64,000 bases of DNA. Source: JALZVT01 sp039029135. GTDB taxonomy: Bacteria > Pseudomonadota > Gammaproteobacteria > Pseudomonadales > Azotimanducaceae. Position numbers and translations under genes: made by a program. The notes beneath the pieces are model-generated. The model worked only from the letters and a program-made list of their open reading frames with translations. It searched no databases and was not told where the DNA came from. Positions 1 to 9,449 of the stretch are shown piece after piece. The first letter of the stretch is position 1. Each line of letters begins with the position of its first letter. The DNA lies in assembly GCA_039029135.1 (NCBI GenBank), contig JBCCGT010000006.1:124001-188000 (forward strand), given 5' to 3'.

Positions 1-1253
1 CGACCGCACCACTTCGGCAGCCAGTAGTAGACCGCCGCGATGATCGAGAACAGCGCGCCCGGCACCAACACGTAGTGGAAGTGCGCCACCACAAAGTAGG
101 TGTCGTGGTACTGATAGTCGGCCGGCGTGATGGCGAGCATCAGTCCCGAGAAGCCGCCCATCGTGAACAGGATCACGAACGCGATCGCAAACAGCATGGG
201 TGTCTCGAAGGTCATCGACCCCTTCCACATGGTCGCGACCCAGTTGAAGACTTTTACGCCCGTGGGTACCGCGATCAGCATGGTCGAGTACATGAAGAAC
301 AGCTGGCCAGCCAGCGGCATGCCCACCGTAAACATGTGGTGCGCCCAGACGATGAACGACAGGAAGGCGATCGAGGCCGTCGCATAGACCATCGAGTCAT
401 AGCCGAACAGCCGCTTGCGCGCGAAGGTCGGGATGATCGCCGATACGATACCGAACGCCGGCAGGATCATGATGTAGACCTCGGGGTGACCGAAGAACCA
501 GAAGATGTGCTGGAACATCACCGGATCGCCGCCGCCGGCCGCGCTGAAGAAGCTGGTGCCGAAGTGAATATCGAACAGCATCATGGTCACCGCGCCCGCC
601 AGCACCGGCATCACGGCGATCAGCAGATAGGCGGTGATCAGCCACGTCCACACAAACAGCGGCATGCGCATGTAGGTCATGCCCGGCGCGCGCATGTTGA
701 GGATCGTGGCGATGATGTTGATCGAGCCCATGATCGAGGAGGCCCCCATCATGTGCACACCGAAGATAAAGAAGGTCACCGTGTCAGGGGCGTAGGTCGT
801 CGACAGCGGCGCATAGAAGGTCCAGCCGAAGTTCGGGCCACCGCCTTCCATGAACAGCGTCATGAGCAGCATCGAAAACGCGAACGGCAGGATCCAGAAA
901 GACAGGTTGTTCATGCGCGGCAGCGCCATGTCCGGCGCGCCGACCATCATCGGCACCAGCCAGTTTGCGAGCCCCACGAAGGCCGGCATGATCGCGCCGA
1001 AGACCATGATGAGACCATGGTTGGTCGTCATCTGGTTGAAGAATTCAGGCTCGACGAACTGCAGCCCCGGCTGAAACAGCTCGGCGCGAATGATCAGCGC
1101 CATGGTGCCGCCGATCAGGAACATGATGAACGAGAACCACAGGTACAGCGTACCGATGTCCTTGTGGTTGGTCGTAAAGAGCCAGCGGGCGATGCCCTTG
1201 GCCGGACCGTGATGGTCGTGGTCGTCGTGATGTGCGTCTATAACTGCACTCAT
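1..1253 (-). CDS. ctaD: cytochrome c oxidase subunit I (partial, 3' end outside window)
   Basis: Catalytic subunit of an aa3-type haem-copper oxidase, an inner-membrane proton pump that reduces O2 with electrons delivered by subunit II. Only the first 417 codons lie in the window; the family is about 530 residues. Visible signatures are WLFTTNHKDIG near the N-terminus, GHPEVY (CuB-ligand His and D-channel Glu), an HHMF histidine pair and HFHYV with the haem-ligand histidines, all in a multi-helix hydrophobic protein. The ATG is fixed by a strong AAGGAGGG ribosome site (1261-1268) that overlies the ctaC stop codon. CtaC ends 3 nt upstream, so translation is probably coupled. Confidence 0.97.
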   Translation of the reverse strand, partial: MSAVIDAHHDDHDHHGPAKGIARWLFTTNHKDIGTLYLWFSFIMFLIGGTMALIIRAELFQPGLQFVEPEFFNQMTTNHGLIMVFGAIMPAFVGLANWLVPMMVGAPDMALPRMNNLSFWILPFAFSMLLMTLFMEGGGPNFGWTFYAPLSTTYAPDTVTFFIFGVHMMGASSIMGSINIIATILNMRAPGMTYMRMPLFVWTWLITAYLLIAVMPVLAGAVTMMLFDIHFGTSFFSAAGGGDPVMFQHIFWFFGHPEVYIMILPAFGIVSAIIPTFARKRLFGYDSMVYATASIAFLSFIVWAHHMFTVGMPLAGQLFFMYSTMLIAVPTGVKVFNWVATMWKGSMTFETPMLFAIAFVILFTMGGFSGLMLAITPADYQYHDTYFVVAHFHYVLVPGALFSIIAAVYYWLPKWCG

Positions 1254-1256
1254 GGT

Positions 1257-2474
1257 CTAGCCCTCCTTACTCTTCAGCGCGACAACGTCAGCAGGTTGAG
1301 TCACGTCGCCCGTGTCGTTGCCCCAGGCGTGTCGCTTGTAATGCACCACCGCGGCGATTTCGTCTTCTCTGAGCTGGCTGCCGAAGGCCTGCATCGCCGT
1401 GCCCTGCCGGCCGTTTAAGATGACGTCGATGTGTCCGGCCTTAGGCCCGAGCACGACCTCGCTGCCGACCAGCGCCGGGAACACGGGTGGCACGCCCTGG
1501 CCGTTGGCCATGTGACAGCTCGCGCAGTACTTGGAATACACGGCCTCGCCGTTTGCCATGAGCTCCTCGTGCGTGAAGGTCTTGTCCTTCATGGTCTGCA
1601 GAGCGAGATACTGCTGCTGCTGCTCGGCGTACCAGGCATCGTATTCGGCTTCTTCCATCGCGTGCACGACGATAGGCATGAAGCCATGGTCCTTGCCGCA
1701 CAGTTCGGTGCACTGACCGCGATAGACGCCCGGCTCTTCGACGATCGCCCACAGCTCGTTGATGATCCCCGGAATGGCGTCGCGCTTGATGCCGAAGTCG
1801 GGCACCCACCAGGCGTGAATCACGTCGTTGGCGGTTACCAGAAAGCGCACCTTGCGGTTGATCGGTATGCGCAGCGGCTCATCGACCTCGAGCAGGTAGT
1901 GTTCGCCCTTGGCCGATTTGCCGTACGTCTCGTCTTTGGGCGTCGCCAGGTTGCTCATGAACCGCAGACTGGTGTTCATGTCGTCGTCGAGATACTTGTA
2001 TTCCCACTTCCACTGATAGCCGCGCACCTCGACGACCATGTCTTCGCCGCCGGTGTCGTACATCGCGATCAGGACCCTCGTGGCCGGTATAGCCATGACG
2101 ATCAGGATGACGGTCGGGATGATGGTCCACGCCAGTTCCAGCCGGGTGCTCTCGTGCCAGGTGGCGGGTTCGACGCCGAACGACTTGCGATGGTTCAGCA
2201 CCGACCAGATGATGGCGCCGAAGACGACAACGCCGATCGCGACGCAGATCCAGAAGATCAGCATGTGCAGGTCGTAGACCTGACGGGAGATGTCCGTCAC
2301 GCCGACCGGCATGTTCAGGTCATCGCCGTAGGCGAACGCGGTGGCCAAGAGCGCAACGATTCCCGTCAGGAACCGCGCCGCAACGGTACGACCACCCACA
2401 CGGGCCCCGGACCGGATGCCGGTGCGAAACAGACGCCGCAGTCCACCGCGGCGATTATGGGTCACAGGCTGCAC
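1257..2474 (-). CDS. ctaC: cytochrome c oxidase subunit II with fused C-terminal cytochrome c domain
   Basis: Takes electrons from cytochrome c and passes them through the CuA centre to subunit I. In a 405-residue product I see a hydrophobic signal/anchor at about 31-51, two transmembrane helices at about 69-92 and 115-135, a CuA site (His220 in VIHAW, Cys255, Cys259, His263 and Met266 in QCTELCGKDHGFM) and an extra cytochrome c domain with haem motif CASCH at about 317-321, as in caa3-like subunits. I chose the GTG at 2474 because AAAGGAG lies 9 nt upstream (2484-2490) and it leaves a short basic tail before the signal segment. The same frame stays open to an ATG at 2588, but that start has no ribosome site and adds 38 non-conserved residues. 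Confidence 0.95.
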   Translation of the reverse strand: MQPVTHNRRGGLRRLFRTGIRSGARVGGRTVAARFLTGIVALLATAFAYGDDLNMPVGVTDISRQVYDLHMLIFWICVAIGVVVFGAIIWSVLNHRKSFGVEPATWHESTRLELAWTIIPTVILIVMAIPATRVLIAMYDTGGEDMVVEVRGYQWKWEYKYLDDDMNTSLRFMSNLATPKDETYGKSAKGEHYLLEVDEPLRIPINRKVRFLVTANDVIHAWWVPDFGIKRDAIPGIINELWAIVEEPGVYRGQCTELCGKDHGFMPIVVHAMEEAEYDAWYAEQQQQYLALQTMKDKTFTHEELMANGEAVYSKYCASCHMANGQGVPPVFPALVGSEVVLGPKAGHIDVILNGRQGTAMQAFGSQLREDEIAAVVHYKRHAWGNDTGDVTQPADVVALKSKEG

Positions 2475-3103
2475 TGATCTCTGCTCCTTTATTTTCGCGG
2501 TCCGAAGTTTGCCCGGACCTGACGACTGCGCTTGCACAGCTCGCCCCGCGTTGTTGAGGCGCGGCGCCAGCTCAATCGTGACGCTCATACGCTGCGAACC
2601 GTCGGCGCGTGGCCCACGCGACTCGCGAACGGACGAGCCCGATTGAATAGCTCATCTAAAGCATAGAGCCCGTGTCAGAGTTGGCGTTAGGCGCGGATGC
2701 CTCGCCGCGTCCAATCCCAGTCTCTGTCCGGCCCCGTTCAAGCGCATCCGGCTGCTCATGCGCGCCGCTGCCAGCGGCGCATCAACTGCGCCCACGGGTG
2801 CTCTACAAAGCCGCGGAAGTATAGCAACGAGGTCCATAAAGAAAAACGACATAGGACAGTTTGGTCAAAGAAAAACCGTGCTTTTTCAAGGCTTTTGCGA
2901 GCATTGGTCGATGTGTTGGCAACAAGCATCCGGGGCGTTTTCGGCGCCCGAGCATGGCGGCTGTTTGTTACTTTTGGTGACGACGCAATCGAGTCGTGAC
3001 CGGGCTCACCGAATAGACAGGGGTCGATAGCTCAGGCACAGGTGTGCCGCGCCGCGCCAAGCGTCGGCCCGCCGCGCCGCAGACGGGGCAGACGCAGGCA
3101 GGT
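2475..3103. other. intergenic region upstream of ctaC; no gene seen
   Basis: Non-coding stretch between ctaC and the small zinc-ribbon gene, both leftward. It contains an AT-rich patch at about 2830-2905 with a direct repeat AAAGAAAAAC (2838-2847 and 2867-2876). On the minus strand there is a TATACT -10-like hexamer (2818-2823) without a good -35. The ctaCD promoter should lie here, but I cannot place it firmly. The remainder is GC-rich and shows no convincing coding frame. Confidence 0.4.
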
Positions 3104-3352
3104 TCAGCGCTGTTCGGGCGGCTTCGGTGTGACCAGCCGCACAACGCTGGTCTCGCCGGACCCGCCGTCGCGCGCGCGCTCCGGTTTGCCGCGCGGCACA
3201 CCGGCCGTGCTGGCCCCGGTTTGCGCAGCCTCGCGAAAGTCGCAGGCGACGCAAGCGCGCTCGTCGCCCGCGGGGGTACGGCGCACAACTATTCGATCGA
3301 TCTCCCGACAGCGCGGGCAGACCGCACCGGCGATGAAACGTTGTTTGACCAT
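3104..3352 (-). CDS. YheV-like small zinc-ribbon protein (DUF2387 type)
   Basis: An 82-residue protein starting MVKQRFIAGAVCPRC, with two Cys pairs (CPRC at about 12-15 and CVAC at about 35-38) spaced like a zinc ribbon. The start and the first 40 residues resemble the gammaproteobacterial YheV/DUF2387 family of putative metal-binding proteins, whose function is unknown. The C-terminal half is low complexity, rich in Gly, Arg and Pro, and looks disordered. The start is set by AGGAGGT just upstream. It lies 19 nt after aroE on the same strand and is probably the last gene of the tsaC-aroE unit. A longer open frame reaching 3559 is overlap with aroE and was not used. Confidence 0.8.
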   Translation of the reverse strand: MVKQRFIAGAVCPRCREIDRIVVRRTPAGDERACVACDFREAAQTGASTAGVPRGKPERARDGGSGETSVVRLVTPKPPEQR

Positions 3353-3371
3353 GGTGACCTCCTGAGACCTG

Positions 3372-4340
3372 CTAGGCCGAGGGCTCGTTGTGCATTTCGT
3401 CCGCATCGCCGCCGTCCAGGCGATCTCGTCCCGCTGCCCCGGTGCCTCCGGGCACCGCACTCGGCTTCGATTGCCGGATCGCCTCCTGCGCGGCAAAAAG
3501 TGCGTCTCGATCGGACAGCAACGCACCCGTTTTCGGACGCAAGCCGCGCCAAATCGCAAAAGCCTCGGCCGCCTGCTCGATCAGCATGCCGAAACCATCG
3601 CTCACCGCGCGGGCTCCCCGGCGTCGACACCAGTCCATGAATGCGGTGTCGCCGGGGGCATAGAGCAGGTCGTAGCAACGCGCACCGTGCACACAATCGG
3701 CCGCGACCAGCGCGCCGACGCCGGCGATCGAGGCGGACGTCGAGTTCAGGACGACATCGAAGGGACCACGCGCCGCCTCGAGGGCGACGCCGCGAACCCG
3801 GGGATCCAGCCGAGCCAAATCTTCTGCGCGCGCCGGCGTGCGATTGGCGACGACCAGTTCGGCGACACCAGCCGCCAGCAGAGGCCTCAGCACGCCGCGG
3901 GCGGAACCGCCGGCGCCGAGCAGCAGAACCCGGGCGCCGTCGATGGGCCAGCCGAGATTAACGGTGAGGTCCTGCACCAGACCCGCGCCGTCCGTATTGT
4001 AGCCGTGCAGCCTGCCGGCCGAGTCGGCGGCGACGGTATTGACCGCCTCGGCGGCCGCGGCGGCTTCATCCAGCGAATCGACCCAGGCCGCCGCCTCAGG
4101 CTTGAACGGCAGAGTCACATTGAGCCCGCGGCCACCCGCCCGAAAGAACGCCGCAGCCGTGGGTCGAAACCCATCAACGGGGGCGGGTAGCAGGCGGTAC
4201 TCCAACGCCTCGCCGGTTGCTGCGGCAAAGCTCGTGTGCAGGATCGGCGACAGGCTGTGCTCGACGGGCGCGCCGATCACTGCGTAGCGGGCGCGCCCGG
4301 TGGAATCTCCGGGCGCCCCGTCAGCAGAGGTCACGCTCAC
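3372..4340 (-). CDS. aroE: shikimate dehydrogenase
   Basis: NADP-dependent reduction of 3-dehydroshikimate to shikimate in aromatic amino acid synthesis, cytoplasmic. The 322-residue product has the substrate motif VIGAPVEHSLSP (21-32), catalytic Lys80 in NVTLPFK, Asn101, Asp117 in YNTDG and the dinucleotide loop LGAGGSARG (141-149). It carries about 45 extra C-terminal residues, polar and probably disordered, relative to the roughly 272-residue family. The start is GTG and overlaps the tsaC stop by 4 nt (GTGA), so the two are probably translationally coupled. Confidence 0.95.
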   Translation of the reverse strand: MSVTSADGAPGDSTGRARYAVIGAPVEHSLSPILHTSFAAATGEALEYRLLPAPVDGFRPTAAAFFRAGGRGLNVTLPFKPEAAAWVDSLDEAAAAAEAVNTVAADSAGRLHGYNTDGAGLVQDLTVNLGWPIDGARVLLLGAGGSARGVLRPLLAAGVAELVVANRTPARAEDLARLDPRVRGVALEAARGPFDVVLNSTSASIAGVGALVAADCVHGARCYDLLYAPGDTAFMDWCRRRGARAVSDGFGMLIEQAAEAFAIWRGLRPKTGALLSDRDALFAAQEAIRQSKPSAVPGGTGAAGRDRLDGGDADEMHNEPSA

Positions 4341-4909
4341 GCCGATGTCCCTCGCAGCACCGCGCCGGTGCGCAGATCGCGGATTCGGCTCGGCCGGCCC
4401 CGAGCGATGACCTCGCCGGGAATCACGAGATCGACCTGAGCATGGAAGTAAGCGGTTACTTCCTCTGCAGTAACCGCCGCGTCGGAGCCCGCCGGATTAG
4501 CGCTGGTAGAGGTGAGCGGTCCCGAGACGGCAGCGGCGAGCGCGCGCGCCTGCGGGTGGCCCGGCACGCGGATCGCGATCGCGCCGGAATCTCCGGCGAC
4601 GAGCGGACTGAAGCGGGTGTTGGGCACGACAAAAGTCTCGGCCCCCGGCCAAGCATCGAGCGCGGCCTGTCGATCGCGCGCGTCGAGGGCCTCGAGCTCT
4701 GTCGCGAATACGTCCGCGGAGGCACCGATGACGATGAGCCCCTTGCTGGCCGGCCGCGATTTCAGCGCGAGCAGGCGGTGCACCGCCGCGTCGTTGAAGG
4801 GGTCGACAGCCAGCCCGAATACGCCCTCCGTCGCGTGGGCGACGAGCCCGCCAGCTCGCAGGATCGCCGCGGCGGCGGCGATGGGGTCCGGATCGGTCAT
4901 GTCTGCCAT
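4337..4909 (-). CDS. tsaC: threonylcarbamoyl-AMP synthase (Sua5/YrdC/YciO family)
   Basis: Makes threonylcarbamoyl-AMP from threonine, bicarbonate and ATP for the t6A modification at position 37 of ANN-decoding tRNAs. The roughly 190-residue single YrdC domain shows the KSRPASKGLIV nucleotide/RNA-binding segment and the STSANPAG motif near the C-terminus. The frame is open further upstream to 4996, but those residues are Arg-rich and unlike the family. I chose ATG 4909; a second in-frame ATG at 4900 is equally possible, and neither has a strong ribosome site. It sits between dprA and aroE, as in pseudomonads. Confidence 0.92.
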   Translation of the reverse strand: MADMTDPDPIAAAAAILRAGGLVAHATEGVFGLAVDPFNDAAVHRLLALKSRPASKGLIVIGASADVFATELEALDARDRQAALDAWPGAETFVVPNTRFSPLVAGDSGAIAIRVPGHPQARALAAAVSGPLTSTSANPAGSDAAVTAEEVTAYFHAQVDLVIPGEVIARGRPSRIRDLRTGAVLRGTSA

Positions 4910-5076
4910 CGCGGCACACCGACGGCTCGGCGCACGGGCGCCCACGCCTGCGCGCTGCGAACGCCGCGAGATCCGGTCGTTGGCCCACGCCCGCAACGGC
5001 GCGCGACGCTATCGATTTTACTGCCCATTAATCTGACGCCTGTCACCCGTTGAGCGGTCGAGCGGTTCCGAATGGA

Positions 5077-6180
5077 TCAGGGTCGAACCCCGATCGGGCA
5101 GCGAATATACCCCTGGGGCGTCGCCTCAACCAATCCATCGACCTCCCACTGGGACAGCTGCACGGCGAGGTCACCCGCCGCGACACCGGTCAGTGCCGCC
5201 AGCCGCTCCAGCGAGGTGGGCGCACCGTCCAGCACACTCAGCAGCGACGGCTCCCCAGCGTCGCTGGCCGGGGCCGTCTCGACCGCGTCCGCCGCGGTCC
5301 AGCCGAGGGCCGCGAGCACGTCCTGCGCCGATTCCACCAGCGCCGCGCCATCGCGCAACAGCGCGTTCGTACCCGCGCCGCCTCCCGTACCGGGTAAGCC
5401 GGGCACGGCAAGCACCTCCCTGCCCTGTTCCAACGCGCAGCGGGCCGTCACGAGCGAACCGCTGCGCAGGGCCGCCTGGACAACGACCACGCCCGCGGAC
5501 AGTCCGCTAATGAGTCGATTGCGTTCCGGAAAGGTAGTGCGTCGCGCGCTGACCCAGGGCGCGTACTCGCTGAGCAGCAGCCCATCCGCCGCGAGGATGC
5601 GCCGGGCTAATCCCTCATGGCCGCGCGGATAGATGCGACCGAGGCCCGCGCCGAGAATCGCGATGGTCGAGCCGCCGGCGGCGAGCGCGCCCTCGTGCGC
5701 GGCCCGGTCGATACCCTGGGCGAGGCCGCTAACCACGGTAACGCCCGCCGCAACCAGATCACCGGCCAGCTGCTCGGTGAACCGGCGGGCGAACTGACTC
5801 GCCGCGCGACTGCCGACGATGGCACAGCAGCGCATCTGCGGCACCGCGTCATGGTCATCGGACTGCGGCGCTGGCCTTAGAGGGGCGGGAGAAGCGGCGG
5901 ATGGCGCGAGCGGGCCGTCGGCGAACAGCGCCAGCGGCGGATCGGGGATGGCGGCCAGCGGTGCGGGAAACTGGTCGTCCCAGCGCCACAGCACCCGGCG
6001 CCGCGGGCCCGTCAGCCAGCCTCGCAGCGCAGCCTGATCGGACTCACCAAGCTGTGGACGGCCCGCTTCGCGCCAACAGGCATCGAGCGCTGCCACATCC
6101 GCGCAGCGGCGCTGGCGACGCGTCGGATAGGATCCGAGTGCGCACCAGCGATCGAGCGACGGCAGGGTCGCGTGCGGCAT
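5077..6180 (-). CDS. dprA: DNA-processing protein DprA/Smf
   Basis: Binds incoming single-stranded DNA and loads RecA in natural transformation; many bacteria keep it without known competence. The Rossmann-like core is clear: AIVGSRAAS, GGSTIAILGAGL, the ERNRLISGLS signature, and GSLVTARCALEQGREVLAVPG-like sequence leading to a winged-helix C-terminus. The product is about 367 residues from ATG 6180; a TTG nine codons further upstream (6207) is an alternative. An Ala/Pro-rich linker separates the N-terminal domain from the core. It is followed on the same strand by tsaC after a 167-nt gap. Confidence 0.93.
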   Translation of the reverse strand: MPHATLPSLDRWCALGSYPTRRQRRCADVAALDACWREAGRPQLGESDQAALRGWLTGPRRRVLWRWDDQFPAPLAAIPDPPLALFADGPLAPSAASPAPLRPAPQSDDHDAVPQMRCCAIVGSRAASQFARRFTEQLAGDLVAAGVTVVSGLAQGIDRAAHEGALAAGGSTIAILGAGLGRIYPRGHEGLARRILAADGLLLSEYAPWVSARRTTFPERNRLISGLSAGVVVVQAALRSGSLVTARCALEQGREVLAVPGLPGTGGGAGTNALLRDGAALVESAQDVLAALGWTAADAVETAPASDAGEPSLLSVLDGAPTSLERLAALTGVAAGDLAVQLSQWEVDGLVEATPQGYIRCPIGVRP

Positions 6181-6314
6181 ATCGGGGTCGTGGCGGGGCA
6201 AGGGCAAGCCTCAGGCGATGGCGGGATCCATCGAGGATGCCAATGGCAGCAGGCGCTTGCCCAACGACAAGAGCCCGGAGTCGCGTCCGTGTTCTGCCTC
6301 GCGGCAATGCGGCC

Positions 6315-7475
6315 TTAGGGTCCGGTGACCTCGTCGCCGACGGACAGCGCGCGGGCCGTGCTCAGCACGAGCCCATAGGAGAGCTTCTCGAAGGTGCGGA
6401 ACACCATCATCAGCCCAGCCCGCTCCGACGGCAGGCGCACAATGTCGCCGGCGATCCGGTCGCGAGCCAGCGCGCCGCGACGATGGATCGCCAGCACGTT
6501 GCCGACGACGATGCCTTCGCGCGCGCCCTGATTGATGACGACCACGTCATACTGGCCGACCTGGGTGACGCCAGAGAAGACACTTATGATCTCTCCCGAG
6601 ACCGGCTCGGCGGGGGCGCTGGGGAAGAACTTCGACGCCAAGCGCCGCTCTTCGGTGGGCAGCACGCGATCGGTGATCTGCACTTCCTCGCGCGATTCCA
6701 CGACCGTCATGGTCGCGATGTCGTCGTTTTGCTCCAGCGTACGCCCGACGCCGATATAGGTGGCTTCCTGTCCCAACACCTCTTCGGTGACGGGATCGAT
6801 ATACAGCGGCCCTTTGCGGACGAAATTGTACGAGGCGCTGTTCGGCAACACGCCGCGCACGTAGAGCCGATCGCCCGCGCCGAGCACGAGCCGCTCGTCA
6901 TCACCCTGGATGACGTAGGGCGCGCGGTCCAGGCTGGCCGGGCTCACCACGCGGTTATGCACCAAGAAGCCCTCGATGGCGTCGAGGCTAATGGTCGGGA
7001 TTGCCGACTCGAGCGGTGTCGAGCGCACGCGCGGCTGCAGCCGCTCGCCGCTGCGCGGTCCGCGATAGCCGACGCCTCGGTCGAGTCGCAGCTGCGGCTG
7101 GCCATCGACATACACCAGGCGGATGCGATCGCCGGGGTAGATCAGGTGAGGGTTTTCGATCTGCGGGTTGACCTGCCAGACCTCGGGCCACAGCCAGGGG
7201 CGATCCAGGAAGCGGCCGCTGATGTCCCAGAGCGTGTCGCCCTTCTTGACCTCATAGATGTCCGGCGCGTCGGCGCGCAGATAGTCGTTGACCGCGGCAT
7301 TGGCAAATTGGGCAAAGGGCGTCGCCAACAGCGTCCCGGCCAAGCAGAGCGTCAGCAGTCGACTCCGATGGAAGAGGCGGAACAGGCGGAACAGGCGGGG
7401 CAAGCGGAGGTCTCCTCGGCATGGGGACAGAGTGCGCAGCACAGCGCGTCGCCGAGGGCGGCCAACTCTGATCAT
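6315..7475 (-). CDS. LysM peptidoglycan-binding domain protein, exported
   Basis: A 386-residue exported protein. An Arg-rich N-region is followed by a hydrophobic signal segment (about 40-60, LLTLCLAGTLLATPFAQ) and then a single LysM domain starting YEVKKGDTLWDISGRF and ending near HLIYPGDRIRL. The remaining 250 residues are a conserved extension of unknown role. It corresponds in position to the LysM gene upstream of def in Pseudomonas. The ATG at 7475 is chosen for AAAAGGA 7 nt upstream, although the frame is open to 7928. The N-region carries an imperfect tripled RLF segment from 9-base repeats (GGCGGAACA on the plus strand). Confidence 0.88.
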   Translation of the reverse strand: MIRVGRPRRRAVLRTLSPCRGDLRLPRLFRLFRLFHRSRLLTLCLAGTLLATPFAQFANAAVNDYLRADAPDIYEVKKGDTLWDISGRFLDRPWLWPEVWQVNPQIENPHLIYPGDRIRLVYVDGQPQLRLDRGVGYRGPRSGERLQPRVRSTPLESAIPTISLDAIEGFLVHNRVVSPASLDRAPYVIQGDDERLVLGAGDRLYVRGVLPNSASYNFVRKGPLYIDPVTEEVLGQEATYIGVGRTLEQNDDIATMTVVESREEVQITDRVLPTEERRLASKFFPSAPAEPVSGEIISVFSGVTQVGQYDVVVINQGAREGIVVGNVLAIHRRGALARDRIAGDIVRLPSERAGLMMVFRTFEKLSYGLVLSTARALSVGDEVTGP

Positions 7476-7873
7476 TCCAACGTCCTTTTTAAACTGATTC
7501 TGGTTCTGAACGGGTATTTCGGCGTCTGCGTGAGACATCGAGCTACAAGGCAGCCGCAGCGATGTCAGAGACGATTTTCTGCACCGCTTCCGACATGAGT
7601 TTCCGCCTCGCAGAGGACGTCTTGTCCTGCACAAACAGCCTGCGAATGGCTTGCAAAAGTCGTGACGGTAAACTCGCCAATTCAGCGAAAACTCATTACG
7701 CTTCACCATCTTAGCAGTCCGATTTACGCCAATACTAGCGACCTGCGTCACAGTTCGGCCGCGCACTTGGTACCCTTCGCGCGCCCCCGCCGGTGAGCGC
7801 GGATGCGCCGCGCAGGCCGTGGCCGCGGGCAAGGCGCGGACGCAGACCGGCTGACGAGCACCCGATCGAGACC
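7476..7873. other. divergent intergenic region between the LysM gene and def; no gene seen
   Basis: About 400 bases separating two outward-facing transcription units, so it should hold promoters in both directions. The segment 7660-7740 is less GC-rich than its surroundings. Frames entering from both sides remain open but show no conservation or ribosome site that I recognise. No hairpin or consensus promoter stood out. Confidence 0.4.
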
Positions 7874-8377
7874 ATGACAAAACTCGCGATACTGGAATTC
7901 CCCGACCCGCGCCTGCGCACGGTGGCAAAACCCGTCGCGGCGGTCGATGACCGTATCCGCAAGCTCGTCGATGACATGTTCGAGACGATGTACGACGCGC
8001 CAGGGATCGGCCTCGCCGCCACCCAGGTTAACGTTCACGAACGCGTGATCGTCATCGACGTATCAGAACAGCAGGATGAACCGCTGGTGCTGATCAATCC
8101 GGAGATCATCGCCAAGGGGGGCGAAATCGTCCACGAAGAGGGCTGCCTGTCGGTGCCGGGTCAGTATGAGACGGTGACCCGGGTCGAACACATCGAGGTC
8201 AAGGCGCTCGATCGGGAGGGTGACGCCTATACGCTCGCGGCCGAAGGCCTGTTGTCGGTGTGCATCCAACACGAGTGCGATCATTTGGCAGGCAAGCTGT
8301 TTGTCGACTATCTGTCGACGCTCAAGCGCCAGCGCATTCGCAAGAAGCTGATGAAAAGCCAGCGCCAGCGCGCCTGA
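7874..8377 (+). CDS. def: peptide deformylase
   Basis: Metalloenzyme that removes the formyl group from the N-terminal Met of nascent proteins. The 167-residue product has all three family motifs: GIGLAATQ, EGCLSVP (metal-ligand Cys) and QHECDH (two ligand His and the catalytic Glu). The start MTKLAILEFPDPRLR matches the family, so the upstream in-frame ATG at 7793 is rejected. It is first in a rightward def-fmt-rsmB-trkA-trkH run. The pairing with fmt, which adds the formyl group that Def removes, is a classic arrangement. Confidence 0.97.
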   Translation: MTKLAILEFPDPRLRTVAKPVAAVDDRIRKLVDDMFETMYDAPGIGLAATQVNVHERVIVIDVSEQQDEPLVLINPEIIAKGGEIVHEEGCLSVPGQYETVTRVEHIEVKALDREGDAYTLAAEGLLSVCIQHECDHLAGKLFVDYLSTLKRQRIRKKLMKSQRQRA

Positions 8378-8444
8378 GCCGCAGTAAGCTCGGCGACCGG
8401 CTAACCCCAATTCCCATCTCGTCGCGCCACGCTGGAGTTCTGAC

Positions 8445-9431
8445 TTGACCACTACACGCGAGCGGGTGCCTTCCGGCCTGCGTCTGGGTTTTGCCGGCAC
8501 GCCGGCGTTCGCGGCGACCGCGCTGCGCGCACTGATCGACGCGGGCGAGCAGGTCGCGCTCGCCTATACTCAGCCCGACCGGCCCACCGGCCGCGGCCGC
8601 AAGCTGCAGCCATCGCCGGTCAAACAGCTCGCCGACACCGCGGGTATCGAAGTGCGTCAGCCACGCAGCCTGCGGCGCGGCGATGCTGCCGCGATCCTGG
8701 CCGCGGACGAGCTCGATCTGCTGATCGTTGCCGCCTACGGCCTGATACTGCCCGAGCCCTTTCTCGCCGCGCCACGGCTGGGCTGCGTCAACGTCCACGC
8801 ATCGCTGCTGCCGAGATGGCGGGGCGCCGCACCGATCGAGCGCGCGATCATGGCGGGCGATACGGAATCGGGCGTCTGCATCATGCAAATGGATGCCGGA
8901 CTGGACACCGGAGCCGTGCATAGGCGCGCGGCGGTGGCCATCGGTCCAACTACCACAGGGCGCGAGCTGCACGATCAGCTCGCCGAACTCGGCGGCCAGG
9001 AGCTGCTTGCCGCGCTCATCGATTTCGACCCGGCGGCGGCCACCCCGCAGCCCGCAGAGGGAATCACCTACGCCGACAAGCTGACCCCAGCGGAGTCGCT
9101 GATCGACTGGCACGGGGACGCGGACTCGATCGCGCGCCAGATCAACGCCCTCAATGACCGCCAGCCCGCACGCAGCGCCCTGGCGGGAGAGACCGTGTTG
9201 CTGCTGGCGGCGCACGCCATTGAGGCGTCACCGGATGCCGCACCTGCCCCTGGCACGATCACGGAACGAGGCCGCAAGCACATCGACATTGCGTGCGGGC
9301 GCGGCACCCTGCGTCTGGGACAGGTGCAGCTCACCCGAGGCAAAGGACGCCCTATGCCAATGGCCGCCGCCCTGAATGGCTACGGCGACCTGTTTGCGCC
9401 CGGCGCGCGCTTCGCCGCCACGACGGCCTGA
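8445..9431 (+). CDS. fmt: methionyl-tRNA formyltransferase
   Basis: Transfers a formyl group from 10-formyl-tetrahydrofolate to initiator Met-tRNA. The 328-residue protein has the formyltransferase N-domain with the GFAGTPAFAATALRAL opening, the HASLLPRWRGAAPI signature and the DTGAV segment, followed by the C-terminal tRNA-binding domain. The start is TTG, 7 nt after GGAG (8434-8437); I see no better in-frame start before the conserved opening. Gap of 67 nt from def. Confidence 0.96.
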   Translation: MTTTRERVPSGLRLGFAGTPAFAATALRALIDAGEQVALAYTQPDRPTGRGRKLQPSPVKQLADTAGIEVRQPRSLRRGDAAAILAADELDLLIVAAYGLILPEPFLAAPRLGCVNVHASLLPRWRGAAPIERAIMAGDTESGVCIMQMDAGLDTGAVHRRAAVAIGPTTTGRELHDQLAELGGQELLAALIDFDPAAATPQPAEGITYADKLTPAESLIDWHGDADSIARQINALNDRQPARSALAGETVLLLAAHAIEASPDAAPAPGTITERGRKHIDIACGRGTLRLGQVQLTRGKGRPMPMAAALNGYGDLFAPGARFAATTA

Positions 9432-9449
9432 CGCCATGGCGCTAGCGAG

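Noticed and set aside
75..1418. Long rightward open frame over ctaD/ctaC
   Set aside because: It is antisense to a clearly conserved oxidase gene, is rich in His, Arg and Asp, and matches no family; typical of high-GC shadow frames.
5901..7598. 565-codon rightward open frame opposite dprA and the LysM gene
   Set aside because: Spans two real leftward genes and their gap, with shadow-like composition and no domain.
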